A DNA stretch of 64,000 nt from Streptomyces alfalfae (lineage in GTDB: Bacteria; Actinomycetota; Actinomycetes; Streptomycetales; Streptomycetaceae), in assembly GCF_004127445.1 (NCBI RefSeq), contig NZ_QEXM01000038.1, forward strand, positions 304,774-368,773, given 5' to 3'. Under the pieces are notes generated by a model. It saw only the letters and a program-made list of their open reading frames with translations, ran no database searches and was not told where the DNA came from. Position 1 is the first letter of the stretch. Each line of letters opens with the position of its first letter. A program made the position numbers and the translations under genes. Below, piece by piece: positions 9,062 to 18,789 of this stretch.

Positions 9062-12000
9062 ATGCGAGCCAGCACTGGCGAGGACGCGATCAGGCCCATC
9101 GTGGAGATCCTCCGGGACCATGCCTCGCACCTCGGGGACAAGGTCGCCTTCCAGGACCGCCGGGTGCGGAGGACCTACCGGGGCCTGGAGCGGCGGACCG
9201 GTCGGTTCGCCGGTCACCTGTCCGGGCTCGGTCTCGCGCGCGGTGAACGGGTGGCCGTCCTCCTCGGCAACCGCGTCGAGACGGTCGAGAGCCTGCTGGC
9301 CGTGGTCCGCGCGAGCGGAGTGGGCGTACCGCTGGACGCGGGTGTTCCGGAGACCGAGCTGGAGAGGCTGCTGGACGACTGCGGTGCGCGCGTCCTGGTC
9401 ACCGACGCGGCACGGCTGACGCGTCAGCCCGGGCTGCTGTCCCGCCTTGGGCTGACCCTGGTGGTGGCTGAGGGCGGCGCGGAGGACAGCGGCAGCGGCG
9501 GCTCCGGCGCTCCGGCGGACACGCTCGACGCACCCGGCGGCGCCGTGCTGCGGTACGAGGACCTGGCTGGTACGGAGGCGGCGGCGCGGGCCCGGGACGA
9601 CCTGGGGCTGGACGAGGTGGCGTGGACGCTCTACACCTCCGGCTCCTCCGGTACGCCCAAAGGTGTGCTGTCCACGCAGCGCAACCGCCTGGCCCCGGTC
9701 GTCACGGGCCTGATGGGCGTCCTCGGCCTGTCGGAGCGGGACCGGCTGCTGTGGCCGCTGCCGCTGCACCACGCCATGAGCCAGGTGTCCTGCGTCCTCG
9801 GGGTGACCGTGGCCGGGGCGAGCGCCACGATCGCGCCCCGGTTCTCGGTGCGGGAGGTGCTGGGCGAACTGCGCCGCGAGGACGATCCGTACACCCTCCT
9901 CGCCGGGGTGCCGACGACGTACTCGGCCCTGCTCGACGAGGTCCGCCGCGAGAACGGCGGCGACGTGGACGGCCATGGCGCGGGCAGCGGCGGCGGCCCC
10001 GGGCTCGGTGCGCCCGCGCTGCGGGGCTGCGTCAGCGGGGGAGCCTCCGCCGGGCCCGCGTTCCGCAGGGCCTTCGAGGCGATCTGCGGTGTTCCCTACC
10101 TGGAGCACTACGGCAGCACCGAGGCCGGTCCGGTCACCATGGCGGCACGCGGCGAGGACGTGGCGGCCGGCTCCTGCGGCCGGGCGCTGCCGGGCACCCT
10201 GCTCCGGGTCGGCAGCGGCGCCGACGGACAGGACACCGGCGAGGGCGAGTTGTGGGTGCGGGGACCGGGCGTCATGGCCGGCTACCACGGCGCGCCCGAG
10301 GCCACCGCCGAGGTGCTGCGCGACGGCTGGTTCCGCACCGGCGACCTGGCCAGGATCGAACCGTCCGGCGACCTCGTGATCACCGGCCGGGCCGGCGACC
10401 TGATCATCCGCGGCGGCGTGAACGTCCACCCCGCCGAGGTGGAGGCGGTGCTGCGGCGGCTGCCCGGCGTGGCGGACGCCGCCGTGGCCGGACGCGAGCA
10501 CCCCGTCCTCGGCGAGGTGCCCGTCGGTTACGTGGTCGCCGCGCCGGACGGCGCCGCCCCGGACCGCGGCGCCCTGCTGGCCGCCTGCCGCGCGGAACTG
10601 TCCGCCGCCAAGGTCCCCGCCGACCTGTACGAGGTGGACCGCATCCCCCGCACCGCCACCGGCAAGGTCCAGCGGTTCGCCCTCGCGGACCTGAACGCGC
10701 GGGCGCTCGGGGGCGGGACGGCGACCGGCCCCGCCGATGACCTGCTGGCCCTGGTGCGCGGTGAGACGGCGGCGCTCGTCGGCTGCCCGGTCGAGGACGT
10801 GGAGCCCGACACGGCCCTCCGGGACCTCGGCATGGACTCACTGACGGCGACGACGCTGCGGGAACGTCTCGCGGCGGCCACAGGGCTGCCCCTCTCCGAG
10901 GCCGTCGCCTTCGACTTCCCCACGGCCGCCGCGCTGGCCGACCACATCCGCGCGCGCAGCGCCGCCGCTCGCCCCGCCACCGGCGCCGCGCTCCCGGGCC
11001 CCGGCCGGCCGGACGACGACCCCGTGGTGATCGTGGGAATGGCCTGCCGCTATCCCGGCGGCGTGACCTCCCCCGAGGACCTGTGGGCCCTGGTGGCCGA
11101 GGGCAGGGACGCCATCGGCCCGTTCCCCACCGACCGGGGCTGGGACACGTCGGCACTGTACGACCCGGACCCCGGGCGGCCCGGCCGCACCTACGTCCGC
11201 GAGGGCGGATTCCTCTCCGGCGTGGACCGCTTCGACCCCGGCTTCTTCGGCATCTCACCCCGTGAGGCCGTGGCCATGGACCCGCAGCACCGGCTGCTCC
11301 TCGAAGTCGCCTGGGAGGCCTTCGAGCGCGCCGGAGTAGTGCCCCGCACCCTGCGCGGCACATCGGCCGGGGTGTACGTCGGGATGATGTACAGCGACTA
11401 CGCCGGACGCCTCGCCGAGACCCCCGAGCAGGTCGAGGGCTACCTCAGCCTGGGCAACGCCGGGAGCGTCGCCTCCGGCCGCATCGCCTACACCTTCGGC
11501 CTCGAAGGACCGGCCATCACGGTGGACACGGCGTGCTCCTCCTCCCTGGTGGCCCTGCACCTGGCGGCCCAGGCGCTCGACCGCGGAGAGTGCTCGTACG
11601 CGCTGGCGGGCGGGGTCACGGTGATGTCGGGACCGGCGTCGTTCGTGGAGTTCAGCCGCCAGCGGGCGCTGGCTCCCGACGGCCGCTGCAAGGCCTTCGG
11701 GGCCGGCGCCGACGGCACGGGGTGGGCCGAGGGCGCCGGGATGCTGCTGCTCACGCGGCTGTCGGAGGCCCGCGGCGCCGGGCTCCCCGTGCTGGCCGTC
11801 GTACGCGGATCGGCGGTCAACCAGGACGGAGCGAGCAACGGACTGACGGCGCCGCACGGTCCGGCGCAGCGGCGAGTGATCCGGCAGGCACTCGTGGAGG
11901 CCCGCCTGACGCCCGGTGACATCGACGCGGTGGAGGCGCACGGCACCGGCACCCGGCTGGGCGACGTCATCGAGGCCGAGGCGTTCCTGGCGACCTACGG

Positions 12001-15000
12001 ACACGAGCCGCGCGAACGCCCCCTCTGGCTGGGCTCGGTGAAGTCGAACATCGGTCACACCCAGGCCGCCGCCGGGGTGGCGGGCGTGATCAAGACGGTC
12101 CAGGCGATGGCGAACGGGCTGCTGCCCCGGACGCTGCACGCGGACGAACCCAGCACCCGGGTCGACTGGTCGTCGGGGCGGGTGGCGCTGCTGACCCGAC
12201 CGGCTCCCTGGCCGAGGACCGACCGCCCGCGCCGGGCCGGGGTGTCCTCGTTCGGCATCAGCGGCACCAACGCGCACGTCGTCCTGGAGGAGGCGCCGGC
12301 CGACGCGTGCACACCTCCGCCGCCCCGGGTGGCGGACGGCCACGTCAGCGACAGCCAGGACGGCGGGGCTTCGGCGTCCGTCGCGGTCCCGGTGTCGGCG
12401 CGGACCGCGTCCGGGCGGCGGGCCCAGGCGCGACAGCTGTACGAGAGGGTGGCCGCCGACCCGGCCATGACCCCGCTCGACGTCGGCTTCACGCTCGCGA
12501 CCACCCGTGCCGCCTTCGAGCACCGGACCGTGCTGGTGGTCCGGGACCGCGCCCATCTGCTCACTTCCCTCCAGGCGGTGGCACAGGGCACGACCCCACC
12601 CGGAGCACACACGGGCACGGCCCGCCGCCAGGGCCCGCCCGCCTTCCTCTTCACCGGCCAGGGCGGCCAACGCCTCGGCATGGGCCGCGAGTTGTACGCG
12701 TCGGCGGAGCGGCACCCCGCCTTCGCCCGGGCCTTCGACGAGACGTGCGCCCTGCTCGACCCCTGGCTGCCGCTGCCCCTGCGGGACGTCATGTTCGCCG
12801 CCCCCGGCGCCGAAAAGGGCGCTCTTTTGGAAACGGCCCGGTTCGCGCAGCCCGCGCTCTTCGCCCTGGAGACGGCCCTGTTCCGGCTCCTCGCCGACTG
12901 GGGCGTGCACCCGGAGCTGGTGGCCGGGCACTCGCTGGGCGAGGTGGCCGCCGCGCATGCCGCGGGAGTGCTGTCACTCGGCGACGCCTGCGCTCTGGTG
13001 GCAGCTCGCGGCCGGCTGATGGACGCGCTGCCGCCGGGCGGCGCGATGGCTTCGCTGGCCGCAGGTGCGGACGAGGTGGCGGACCACCTCGCCAGGGCGG
13101 GGCGCGCCGTGGAGATCGCCGCCGTCAACGGGCCGCTCGCGGTGGTCGTCTCCGGGGACGAGGCGGCTGTGGCGCAGACCGTCGCGGACTTCCGCGAACA
13201 GGGACGCTCGGCGACACCGCTCCAGGTGAGCCACGCCTTCCACTCGGCACGGATGGAACCCATGCTGGCCGACTTCGCGGAGACGGTGCGCGGTCTGGCC
13301 TTCGCCGCGCCGCGGCTGCCCCTGGTCACCGCCGTGGCGGGACGAGCGGCGACCGATGAGGAACTGCGCTCACCGGACTTCTGGGTGGACCACGTCCGCC
13401 GCCCGGTGCGCTTCGCCGACACGGTGACCCGGCTGCGCGACCGTGGAGCGGCGCACTACGTCGAGGTGGGGCCGGGCGGCGTGCTGACCGGCCTGGTACG
13501 GGACTGTCTCGCGGAGCGGTCCCCGGCGCCGCTCGTCCTGCCGACGCTGCGGCGAGCACGGCCGGAGGCCGACGCCCTGGTCGACACCGTCGCGGCCCTG
13601 CACAGCCACGGGACTCCCGTCGACTGGAAGGCCGTCTTCGCCGGACGCGGCCCCCGGCGCGTCCCCCTGCCCACCTACGCCTTCGAGCGCCGCCGGTACT
13701 GGCTCGAAGCCCCGGCCCGGCGCCGGCCTGCGCCTCCGCACGACGGACCGGCCCACCCCTTCCTGTCCCACCGCACCGCGACGGCTGACGGCGGCCTGCT
13801 GCTGGGCGGGCCGCTCTGCGTGCGCGACCACCCCTGGCTCGCCGATCACACCGTGGCGGGGGCGGTGCTGCTGCCCGGCACCGCCTTCGTGGAGATGGCC
13901 CTGCACGCCGGTGCGTCGCTCGGCACGCACGGCCTGCGCGAACTCGTCCTGACCGCACCGCTGGCGCTGCCCCCGGACGCCACCGTCGACCTCCAGGTGA
14001 CGGTGTCGGGGCCGGACGGCGCGGGACGACGCACCGTCCTCTTCCACGCCCGCCCCCATGCCTCGCACGACCATGAACCCTGGCACCCGCACGCCTCCGG
14101 AACCCTCGGGCCGGTGGAGCGGCCGCAGGGCCGCCCCGCCGCCGACACCGGGGCCTGGCCACCACCGGGCGCCGTCCCGCTGGACGACGACCCCGCGAGT
14201 GACCCGTACGGGCCCCTGACCGAGGCCGGGTTGGGGTACGGCCCCTCGTTCCGCGGTCTGCGTGCCGCCTGGCGCCACGGCCAGGAGCTGTACGCCGACG
14301 TCGCACTGCCCGCGCTCGCACAGGCCCCGCTCGCCGAAGAGGGCGCCCCGCGGTTCCTGCTGCATCCCGCGCTGCTGGACGCGGCCCTGCATGTCCTGGC
14401 CGTCGACAGAGGCACGCCGGACCGTGCCGGAGCGGCATACGGGGACGGCGGCGGGGTGGCCCTGCCGTTCGCCTTCGAGGGAGTGAGCCTGCACACCGCC
14501 GGACGGGAGCGGCTGCGGGTGCGCATCTCCACGGCGGCGAACGGCCGGGCCGAGGTGCGACTGGCCGATGAGGGAGGGGCGCCCGTGGCGACGGTGCGTT
14601 CGCTGACGCTGCGGCCGCTCCGGGCCCCCACCCCGCACACCGCGCCCGCATCGGCGGCCCCGGCACTCCTCCACCGCATGGACTGGACGCCCCTGCCCGA
14701 GCCGCCCGTACCTCCGGCGGCACCCACCTGGGGAGTCCTGGGGCCGGCCGGCACACGGCTGGCCGATGCCCTCGCGCCCCGGGGCTCCGGCGTGTCCCTC
14801 CACCCCGACCCGGCATCGGCGGGCGACGGAGCACCCCGCGTGGTCGTCGCCTCGTGTCCGGCGCCGTCGGACACGACGACGGCGGACGCCGCGCGGGACC
14901 CGGCGGCCCAGGTGCTGGCGGCGGCGAGCCAGGCCCTGGAGCTGATCCAGGAGTGGCTGGCCGAGCCGCGCCTGGCCGACTCCTGCCTCGTCCTGGTCAC

Positions 15001-17236
15001 CTCCGGCGCCGTCTCGCCGGTCCAGGACGACGACGCCGGCGCGGGGAACCACGCGCTGGCCCACGCCGCGGTGTGGGGCCTGGTCCGCTCGGCCCAGCGG
15101 GAGAACCCGGGCCGCCTGGCCCTGCTCGACGTGGACGACCACCCCGACACCTGGCGGCTGCTCCCCGCCCTCCTGGCCGCACCCGCACCGGCACCGGCAC
15201 ACGCCCCGGCCCTGGCCCCGGAGACGGCTGTGCGGGACGGGACGGCGTTCGTCCCCGCCCTCGCCCCCGTCGACGGACACGGGAAGCGCCGGCGGCGGCT
15301 CGATCCCGAGGGAACCGTCCTGGTGACCGGCGGCACCGGTTCGCTCGGCATGCTGGTCGCACGGCACCTGGTCGCCGCCCATGGCGTACGGCGTCTGCTC
15401 CTCGCCAGCCGCCGAGGCCCCCGGGCGCCGGGAGCGGACGCGCTCGTCGCCGAACTCGGCGAACACGGCGCAGAGGTGAGCGTGCGGGCCTGCGACCTCA
15501 CGGACCGGGCCGAACTCGCCGCGCTGCTCGCCTCCGTGCCGGCGGCCCACCCGCTGACCGGTGTGGTCCACACGGCGGCGGTGCTCGACGACGGCATCGT
15601 CCCCACGCTCACCCCTTCCCGGCTGGAACGCGTACTGCGGCCCAAGGCCGACACCGCGCTCGCCCTGCACGAACTGACCCAGGACCACGATCTGGCGATG
15701 TTCGCGCTGTTCTCCTCCATCGCCGGTGTCTTCGGCTCCGCGGGGCAGGCCAACTACGCGGCGGCCAACCACGTCCTGGACGCCCTCGCGCGACACCGCG
15801 TACGGCTCGGTCTGCCCGGCACGTCCATCGCCTGGGGCCCGTGGCAGCAGAACGACGGCATGATGGCCCACCTCACCGAAGTGGACCTGCGCAGGATGGC
15901 CCGCTCGGGCTTCGTCCCGCTCGGCCAGGAGGAGGGGCTGGCCCTCTTCGACGCCGCCGTGGCCGGTGACGCCCCCGAGGTGGTCGCGGCCCACATCACC
16001 CGCGCAGCCCCACCGGAGGCGGGCAGCCACCGGACACCGGCCACCGCCGCGCGGGAATCGGGCGGTGACGGCGAGGCTCCGTTCGCGTGGCGACTGGCCG
16101 CCGCCTTCCCCGACGAGCGGACAGCCATGCTCGTCGCCGAGGCCCGCGCCCAGGCAGCCGCCGTTCTCGGCCACCCGGAGGGAGCGAGCGCGATCGACGA
16201 GAGCGACCGGCTGACGGACCTGGGCCTCGACTCCCTGGCCGCGGTCGACCTGCGCAACGCGCTCTCGGCGTCGACGGGTCTCGCCCTGCCGTCCACGTTG
16301 CTGTTCGACTTCCCCACGCCGCGTTCGGTCGCCGCCGAGCTGGCGGACCGGTATGCCAGGGAGGCCGCTGCTTCGGGCCAACGGCACACCGACGCCCCGG
16401 CACCGGTCGTGCCGGGTGACGACCCGGATTCCCTCGGCGCGCTCTTCCGCAGTGCCTGCCTCCGTGGACGTACGTGGGACGGCATGGTGCTGCTCACCAT
16501 CGCGGCACGCCTGCGGCCCGTCTTCGACGACGCCGGGGCCGCCGATGCGGCACTCGAACCCGTCACGCTGACATCGAGCGGCACGGGCGCCCGGCTGATC
16601 TGCTTCCCCTCCTTCAGCATGCACTCAGGGCCCTATGAATACGGGCAATTCGGCGCCGGCCTGGAGGGCCTGCGGCCCACGTCGGCGCTGCGGCACCCGG
16701 GCTTCGAACCCGGCGAGGCCCTGCCTGCCACGCTGGACGCCCTGGTCACCGCGCAGGCCGCCGCGGTCCGGGCCGTCGCGGGGGAGACGCCTCCGGTGCT
16801 GTTGGGCCGCTCGGCCGGCGGTTGGGTGGCCCAGGCCGTGGCCGAGCGGCTGGAAGCCGATGGCTTCGCCCCGGCCGCCCTGGTCCTGGTGGACACCCAC
16901 CCGCACGACGCGGACAGCCAGGGGCAGTCGGTCTCCGCGCTGACGTCGGCCATGCTGCGCCGCGCCGCGACATCGGCCGCGCTCGACACCGGCCGGCTCA
17001 CCGCCATGGCCGGATACTTCGACCTCTTCGCCGACTGGAAACCCGCGCGGCTCACCGCCCCGACCCTGTACCTCCGGGCCCACGACCACCTGCCGGACGC
17101 GGAACGCGCTCCGGCCTGGGGCCTGCCGCACACCGAGGTCACCGTGCCCGGGGACCACTTCACCGTGCTGGAGGAACACGCCCGCACGACGGCGCTGGCA
17201 GCCCACCGCTGGCTGACCGGAACCATCCCCGGCTGA
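9062..17236 (+). CDS. Single-module type I polyketide synthase with ligase loading and thioesterase (2724 aa)
   Basis: Domains in order: AMP-forming acyl ligase (about 1-555; TSGSSGTPKG at 192-201); ACP1 (GMDSL, Ser593); ketosynthase (about 652-1080; Cys825 in DTACSSS, EAHGTGT and KSNIGH histidines present); acyltransferase (about 1190-1500; GHSLGE Ser1291, HAFH at 1391-1394, which indicates malonyl-CoA); dehydratase (His1596 in DHTVAGAVLLPG, Asp1773 and His1777 in DAALH); ketoreductase (from about 2084, GGTGSLG, LDD motif so B-type, Tyr2232); ACP2 (GLDSL, Ser2391); thioesterase (from about 2512; GRSAGG Ser2584). No enoylreductase. All catalytic residues look intact. The enzyme should activate a free carboxylic acid, extend it with malonyl-CoA, reduce and dehydrate it to an enoyl chain and release it. 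Start ATG 9062 has GAGAGGAG upstream. There is no other PKS, transporter or cluster regulator beside it. One round or iteration cannot be told from sequence. Confidence 0.93.
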   Translation: MRASTGEDAIRPIVEILRDHASHLGDKVAFQDRRVRRTYRGLERRTGRFAGHLSGLGLARGERVAVLLGNRVETVESLLAVVRASGVGVPLDAGVPETELERLLDDCGARVLVTDAARLTRQPGLLSRLGLTLVVAEGGAEDSGSGGSGAPADTLDAPGGAVLRYEDLAGTEAAARARDDLGLDEVAWTLYTSGSSGTPKGVLSTQRNRLAPVVTGLMGVLGLSERDRLLWPLPLHHAMSQVSCVLGVTVAGASATIAPRFSVREVLGELRREDDPYTLLAGVPTTYSALLDEVRRENGGDVDGHGAGSGGGPGLGAPALRGCVSGGASAGPAFRRAFEAICGVPYLEHYGSTEAGPVTMAARGEDVAAGSCGRALPGTLLRVGSGADGQDTGEGELWVRGPGVMAGYHGAPEATAEVLRDGWFRTGDLARIEPSGDLVITGRAGDLIIRGGVNVHPAEVEAVLRRLPGVADAAVAGREHPVLGEVPVGYVVAAPDGAAPDRGALLAACRAELSAAKVPADLYEVDRIPRTATGKVQRFALADLNARALGGGTATGPADDLLALVRGETAALVGCPVEDVEPDTALRDLGMDSLTATTLRERLAAATGLPLSEAVAFDFPTAAALADHIRARSAAARPATGAALPGPGRPDDDPVVIVGMACRYPGGVTSPEDLWALVAEGRDAIGPFPTDRGWDTSALYDPDPGRPGRTYVREGGFLSGVDRFDPGFFGISPREAVAMDPQHRLLLEVAWEAFERAGVVPRTLRGTSAGVYVGMMYSDYAGRLAETPEQVEGYLSLGNAGSVASGRIAYTFGLEGPAITVDTACSSSLVALHLAAQALDRGECSYALAGGVTVMSGPASFVEFSRQRALAPDGRCKAFGAGADGTGWAEGAGMLLLTRLSEARGAGLPVLAVVRGSAVNQDGASNGLTAPHGPAQRRVIRQALVEARLTPGDIDAVEAHGTGTRLGDVIEAEAFLATYGHEPRERPLWLGSVKSNIGHTQAAAGVAGVIKTVQAMANGLLPRTLHADEPSTRVDWSSGRVALLTRPAPWPRTDRPRRAGVSSFGISGTNAHVVLEEAPADACTPPPPRVADGHVSDSQDGGASASVAVPVSARTASGRRAQARQLYERVAADPAMTPLDVGFTLATTRAAFEHRTVLVVRDRAHLLTSLQAVAQGTTPPGAHTGTARRQGPPAFLFTGQGGQRLGMGRELYASAERHPAFARAFDETCALLDPWLPLPLRDVMFAAPGAEKGALLETARFAQPALFALETALFRLLADWGVHPELVAGHSLGEVAAAHAAGVLSLGDACALVAARGRLMDALPPGGAMASLAAGADEVADHLARAGRAVEIAAVNGPLAVVVSGDEAAVAQTVADFREQGRSATPLQVSHAFHSARMEPMLADFAETVRGLAFAAPRLPLVTAVAGRAATDEELRSPDFWVDHVRRPVRFADTVTRLRDRGAAHYVEVGPGGVLTGLVRDCLAERSPAPLVLPTLRRARPEADALVDTVAALHSHGTPVDWKAVFAGRGPRRVPLPTYAFERRRYWLEAPARRRPAPPHDGPAHPFLSHRTATADGGLLLGGPLCVRDHPWLADHTVAGAVLLPGTAFVEMALHAGASLGTHGLRELVLTAPLALPPDATVDLQVTVSGPDGAGRRTVLFHARPHASHDHEPWHPHASGTLGPVERPQGRPAADTGAWPPPGAVPLDDDPASDPYGPLTEAGLGYGPSFRGLRAAWRHGQELYADVALPALAQAPLAEEGAPRFLLHPALLDAALHVLAVDRGTPDRAGAAYGDGGGVALPFAFEGVSLHTAGRERLRVRISTAANGRAEVRLADEGGAPVATVRSLTLRPLRAPTPHTAPASAAPALLHRMDWTPLPEPPVPPAAPTWGVLGPAGTRLADALAPRGSGVSLHPDPASAGDGAPRVVVASCPAPSDTTTADAARDPAAQVLAAASQALELIQEWLAEPRLADSCLVLVTSGAVSPVQDDDAGAGNHALAHAAVWGLVRSAQRENPGRLALLDVDDHPDTWRLLPALLAAPAPAPAHAPALAPETAVRDGTAFVPALAPVDGHGKRRRRLDPEGTVLVTGGTGSLGMLVARHLVAAHGVRRLLLASRRGPRAPGADALVAELGEHGAEVSVRACDLTDRAELAALLASVPAAHPLTGVVHTAAVLDDGIVPTLTPSRLERVLRPKADTALALHELTQDHDLAMFALFSSIAGVFGSAGQANYAAANHVLDALARHRVRLGLPGTSIAWGPWQQNDGMMAHLTEVDLRRMARSGFVPLGQEEGLALFDAAVAGDAPEVVAAHITRAAPPEAGSHRTPATAARESGGDGEAPFAWRLAAAFPDERTAMLVAEARAQAAAVLGHPEGASAIDESDRLTDLGLDSLAAVDLRNALSASTGLALPSTLLFDFPTPRSVAAELADRYAREAAASGQRHTDAPAPVVPGDDPDSLGALFRSACLRGRTWDGMVLLTIAARLRPVFDDAGAADAALEPVTLTSSGTGARLICFPSFSMHSGPYEYGQFGAGLEGLRPTSALRHPGFEPGEALPATLDALVTAQAAAVRAVAGETPPVLLGRSAGGWVAQAVAERLEADGFAPAALVLVDTHPHDADSQGQSVSALTSAMLRRAATSAALDTGRLTAMAGYFDLFADWKPARLTAPTLYLRAHDHLPDAERAPAWGLPHTEVTVPGDHFTVLEEHARTTALAAHRWLTGTIPG

Positions 17237-17252
17237 CCGGGATCATTCCTGG

Positions 17253-17283
17253 TTGACCTTCACCTTGGGGGAGGCCACAACAT
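17253..17283 (+). promoter_or_regulatory. MerR-type promoter with 19-bp spacer, probably autoregulated
   Basis: A -35 TTGACC at 17253-17258 and a -10-like CAACAT at 17278-17283 are separated by 19 bp, the over-long spacing that MerR proteins correct by DNA distortion. The spacer holds an imperfect inverted repeat (ACCTTC...GGAGGC). It precedes the MerR-PP2C gene at 17326. Confidence 0.5.
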
Positions 17284-17290
17284 CGGTGGG

Positions 17291-17309
17291 GCCGGGCGAA
17301 GCGCCCGGC
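17291..17309 (+). promoter_or_regulatory. GC hairpin just upstream of the MerR-PP2C ribosome site
   Basis: Arms 17291-17298 and 17302-17309 are perfect 8-bp complements (GCCGGGCG/CGCCCGGC) around AAG. It lies in the presumed leader, 2 bases before GAGGAGGAA. It may end readthrough from the PKS gene or modulate translation; neither is shown. Confidence 0.45.
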
Positions 17310-17325
17310 ATGAGGAGGAACGGAC

Positions 17326-18405
17326 ATGGGACTGCTGACCATAGGGGCGTTCGCGAAGGCGTCCCGGCTGTCGCCGAAGGCACTGCGTCTCTACGACGAC
17401 CTCGGTCTGCTGACCCCGGCGCGCGTCGACCCGGTGACGGGCTACCGCCTGTACGCCCCGGACCAACTGGAGCAGGCCCGGCTCGTGGCCTGGCTGCGGC
17501 GCCTGGACATGCCGCTGGCCCGCATCCGGCACGTGTGCGCGCTGGACGCGGACGCGGCGGGCCAGGAGGTCCGGGCGTTCTGGGCGCAGGTCGAGGCCGA
17601 CGTCGCCGCGCGGCGGGACCTGGCCGGCTTCCTCATCGACCATCTCGCAGGGGAGGACCCCACCATGTCCACGACCACAAGCCCGCTGTCGATCCGCTAC
17701 GCCGCCCTGTCCGACACGGGTCTCGTCCGCGAGAGCAACCAGGACACCGCCTACGCCGGCTCCCGGCTGCTCGCGGTCGCCGACGGCTGCGGCAGCCAGG
17801 GGGCCCCGGCCGGAGCCGCCGCCATCGACGCGCTCAAGCGCCTGGAGACCGACGGCATCCCGGCAGGCAACCTCCTGAACGTCCTCGAAGACGTCGTCGA
17901 CCGGGCCAAGCAGGCCGTGCACGACGTCACCGGGAGTGACTCCTCACCCGAGTACACCGGCACGACCCTCACCGCGATGCTCTGGACGGGATCACAACTG
18001 GCCCTCGTCCACATCGGCGACTCGCGCGTCCACCTCCTGCGCGACGGGGAGATGTTCCAGATCACCCACGACCACACCATGGTCCAGTCGATGGTCGACG
18101 AGGGACGCCTCAGCCCCGAGGAAGCGGCCTCCCACCCCCGGCGGTCGCTGCTCGTCCGGGCCCTGGGCCAAGGGGCCGACAGCACCCCCGAGATGCGCCT
18201 CCAGGACGCGCGGGCGGGCGACCGCTACCTGCTCTGCTCCGACGGCCTGTCGGCCGTCGTGCCGCAACAGGACATCCACCGGGTGCTCTCCGAGGCAGGC
18301 GAACCCGAGGAGGCCGTCCGCGAACTCATCGCCCTCGCCAACGGCCTCGGCGGCCCCGACAACGTCAGCTGCGTGGTCGCCGACGTCTTCGAACTCCAGC
18401 CGTAG
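17326..18405 (+). CDS. MerR DNA-binding domain fused to PP2C-type protein phosphatase (359 aa)
   Basis: Residues 1-75 are a MerR winged-helix domain (LLTIGAFAKASRLSPKALRL, then GYRLYAPDQLEQARLVAWLR), followed by a short coiled-coil-like segment (about 80-115). Residues about 120-359 are a PPM/PP2C phosphatase: the motif region LVRESNQDTAY, LLAVADGCGSQGAPAG (metal site Asp), HIGDSRVHLLRDG, LLVRALGQG, YLLCSDGLS and GGPDNVSCVVADV are all there, so the metal-binding aspartates are kept. MerR proteins usually carry a ligand-binding tail; here that place is taken by a Ser/Thr phosphatase, which suggests that phosphatase state and DNA binding are linked. Strong ribosome site GAGGAGGAA before ATG 17326. 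The gene ends in a convergent hairpin. Confidence 0.9.
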   Translation: MGLLTIGAFAKASRLSPKALRLYDDLGLLTPARVDPVTGYRLYAPDQLEQARLVAWLRRLDMPLARIRHVCALDADAAGQEVRAFWAQVEADVAARRDLAGFLIDHLAGEDPTMSTTTSPLSIRYAALSDTGLVRESNQDTAYAGSRLLAVADGCGSQGAPAGAAAIDALKRLETDGIPAGNLLNVLEDVVDRAKQAVHDVTGSDSSPEYTGTTLTAMLWTGSQLALVHIGDSRVHLLRDGEMFQITHDHTMVQSMVDEGRLSPEEAASHPRRSLLVRALGQGADSTPEMRLQDARAGDRYLLCSDGLSAVVPQQDIHRVLSEAGEPEEAVRELIALANGLGGPDNVSCVVADVFELQP

Positions 18406-18421
18406 GCCGGAACCGGCCTAC
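18402..18421. terminator. Short palindromic terminator spanning both stop codons
   Basis: GTAGGCCGG (18402-18410) and CCGGCCTAC (18413-18421) are perfect complements with two bases between. The stops of the MerR-PP2C gene and of the convergent methyltransferase remnant both lie in the arms. Confidence 0.6.
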
Positions 18422-18785
18422 GGGCGGTCCGGACGGTCCGCCGGGACCAGCCACGAGGTGCTGACCAGCCGGACCGTGCCGTCCGCCGTCTCCTGGGGCG
18501 CAGATGGACCGCCAGGGCACGGCGGGCCCGGGCCCGCGCGGCCGGGTCGGCCTGCTCCATCAGATGCCGGCCGGGGCCCATGTCCAGAAGGAACGCCGCC
18601 GTGTTCTCAACTCCCCGCCCCCACGTCCCGTACGCCTCGACCCGGTCGACGCCGACACCGGTGTCCCCGGCCGCGGTGAGCACCGCGCGGATGCGGTCGG
18701 GGTCGGCCAGGGAGTGACCGGCGGGCCGGGCGTACCCGACCCGCGCCCCCGCGTCCGGCGCCTGGTGGCCGCGCTGGTGAGATAA
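18418..18785 (-). pseudogene. Decayed SAM-dependent methyltransferase, C-terminal remnant
   Basis: The reverse strand reads HSLADPDRIRAVLTAAGDTG, then VEAYGTWGRGVENTAAFLLD and GRHLMEQADPAARARARRAL, a well-known C-terminal pattern of a Streptomyces SAM-dependent methyltransferase family. At the GGGG run 18495-18498 the frame shifts; one extra base would restore QETADGTVRLVSTSWLVPAD and a TAG stop at 18418. The SAM-binding N-terminal half is missing altogether. Both the truncation and the frameshift mark it as a pseudogene. It is sandwiched between the MerR-PP2C gene and the promoter of the next operon. Confidence 0.75.
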
Positions 18786-18789
18786 GGCA

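Noticed and set aside
13370..16624. A 1084-codon reverse frame within the polyketide synthase
   Set aside because: Antisense to intact DH, KR and ACP domains with all catalytic residues; no recognisable protein on the reverse.
17213..17250. Short direct repeats (CTGACCGGrAyCATyCC) at the PKS stop as a possible attachment site
   Set aside because: Two 20-base copies adjoin, one encoding the last residues of the thioesterase. This looks like a local duplication; no integrase or tRNA is nearby.
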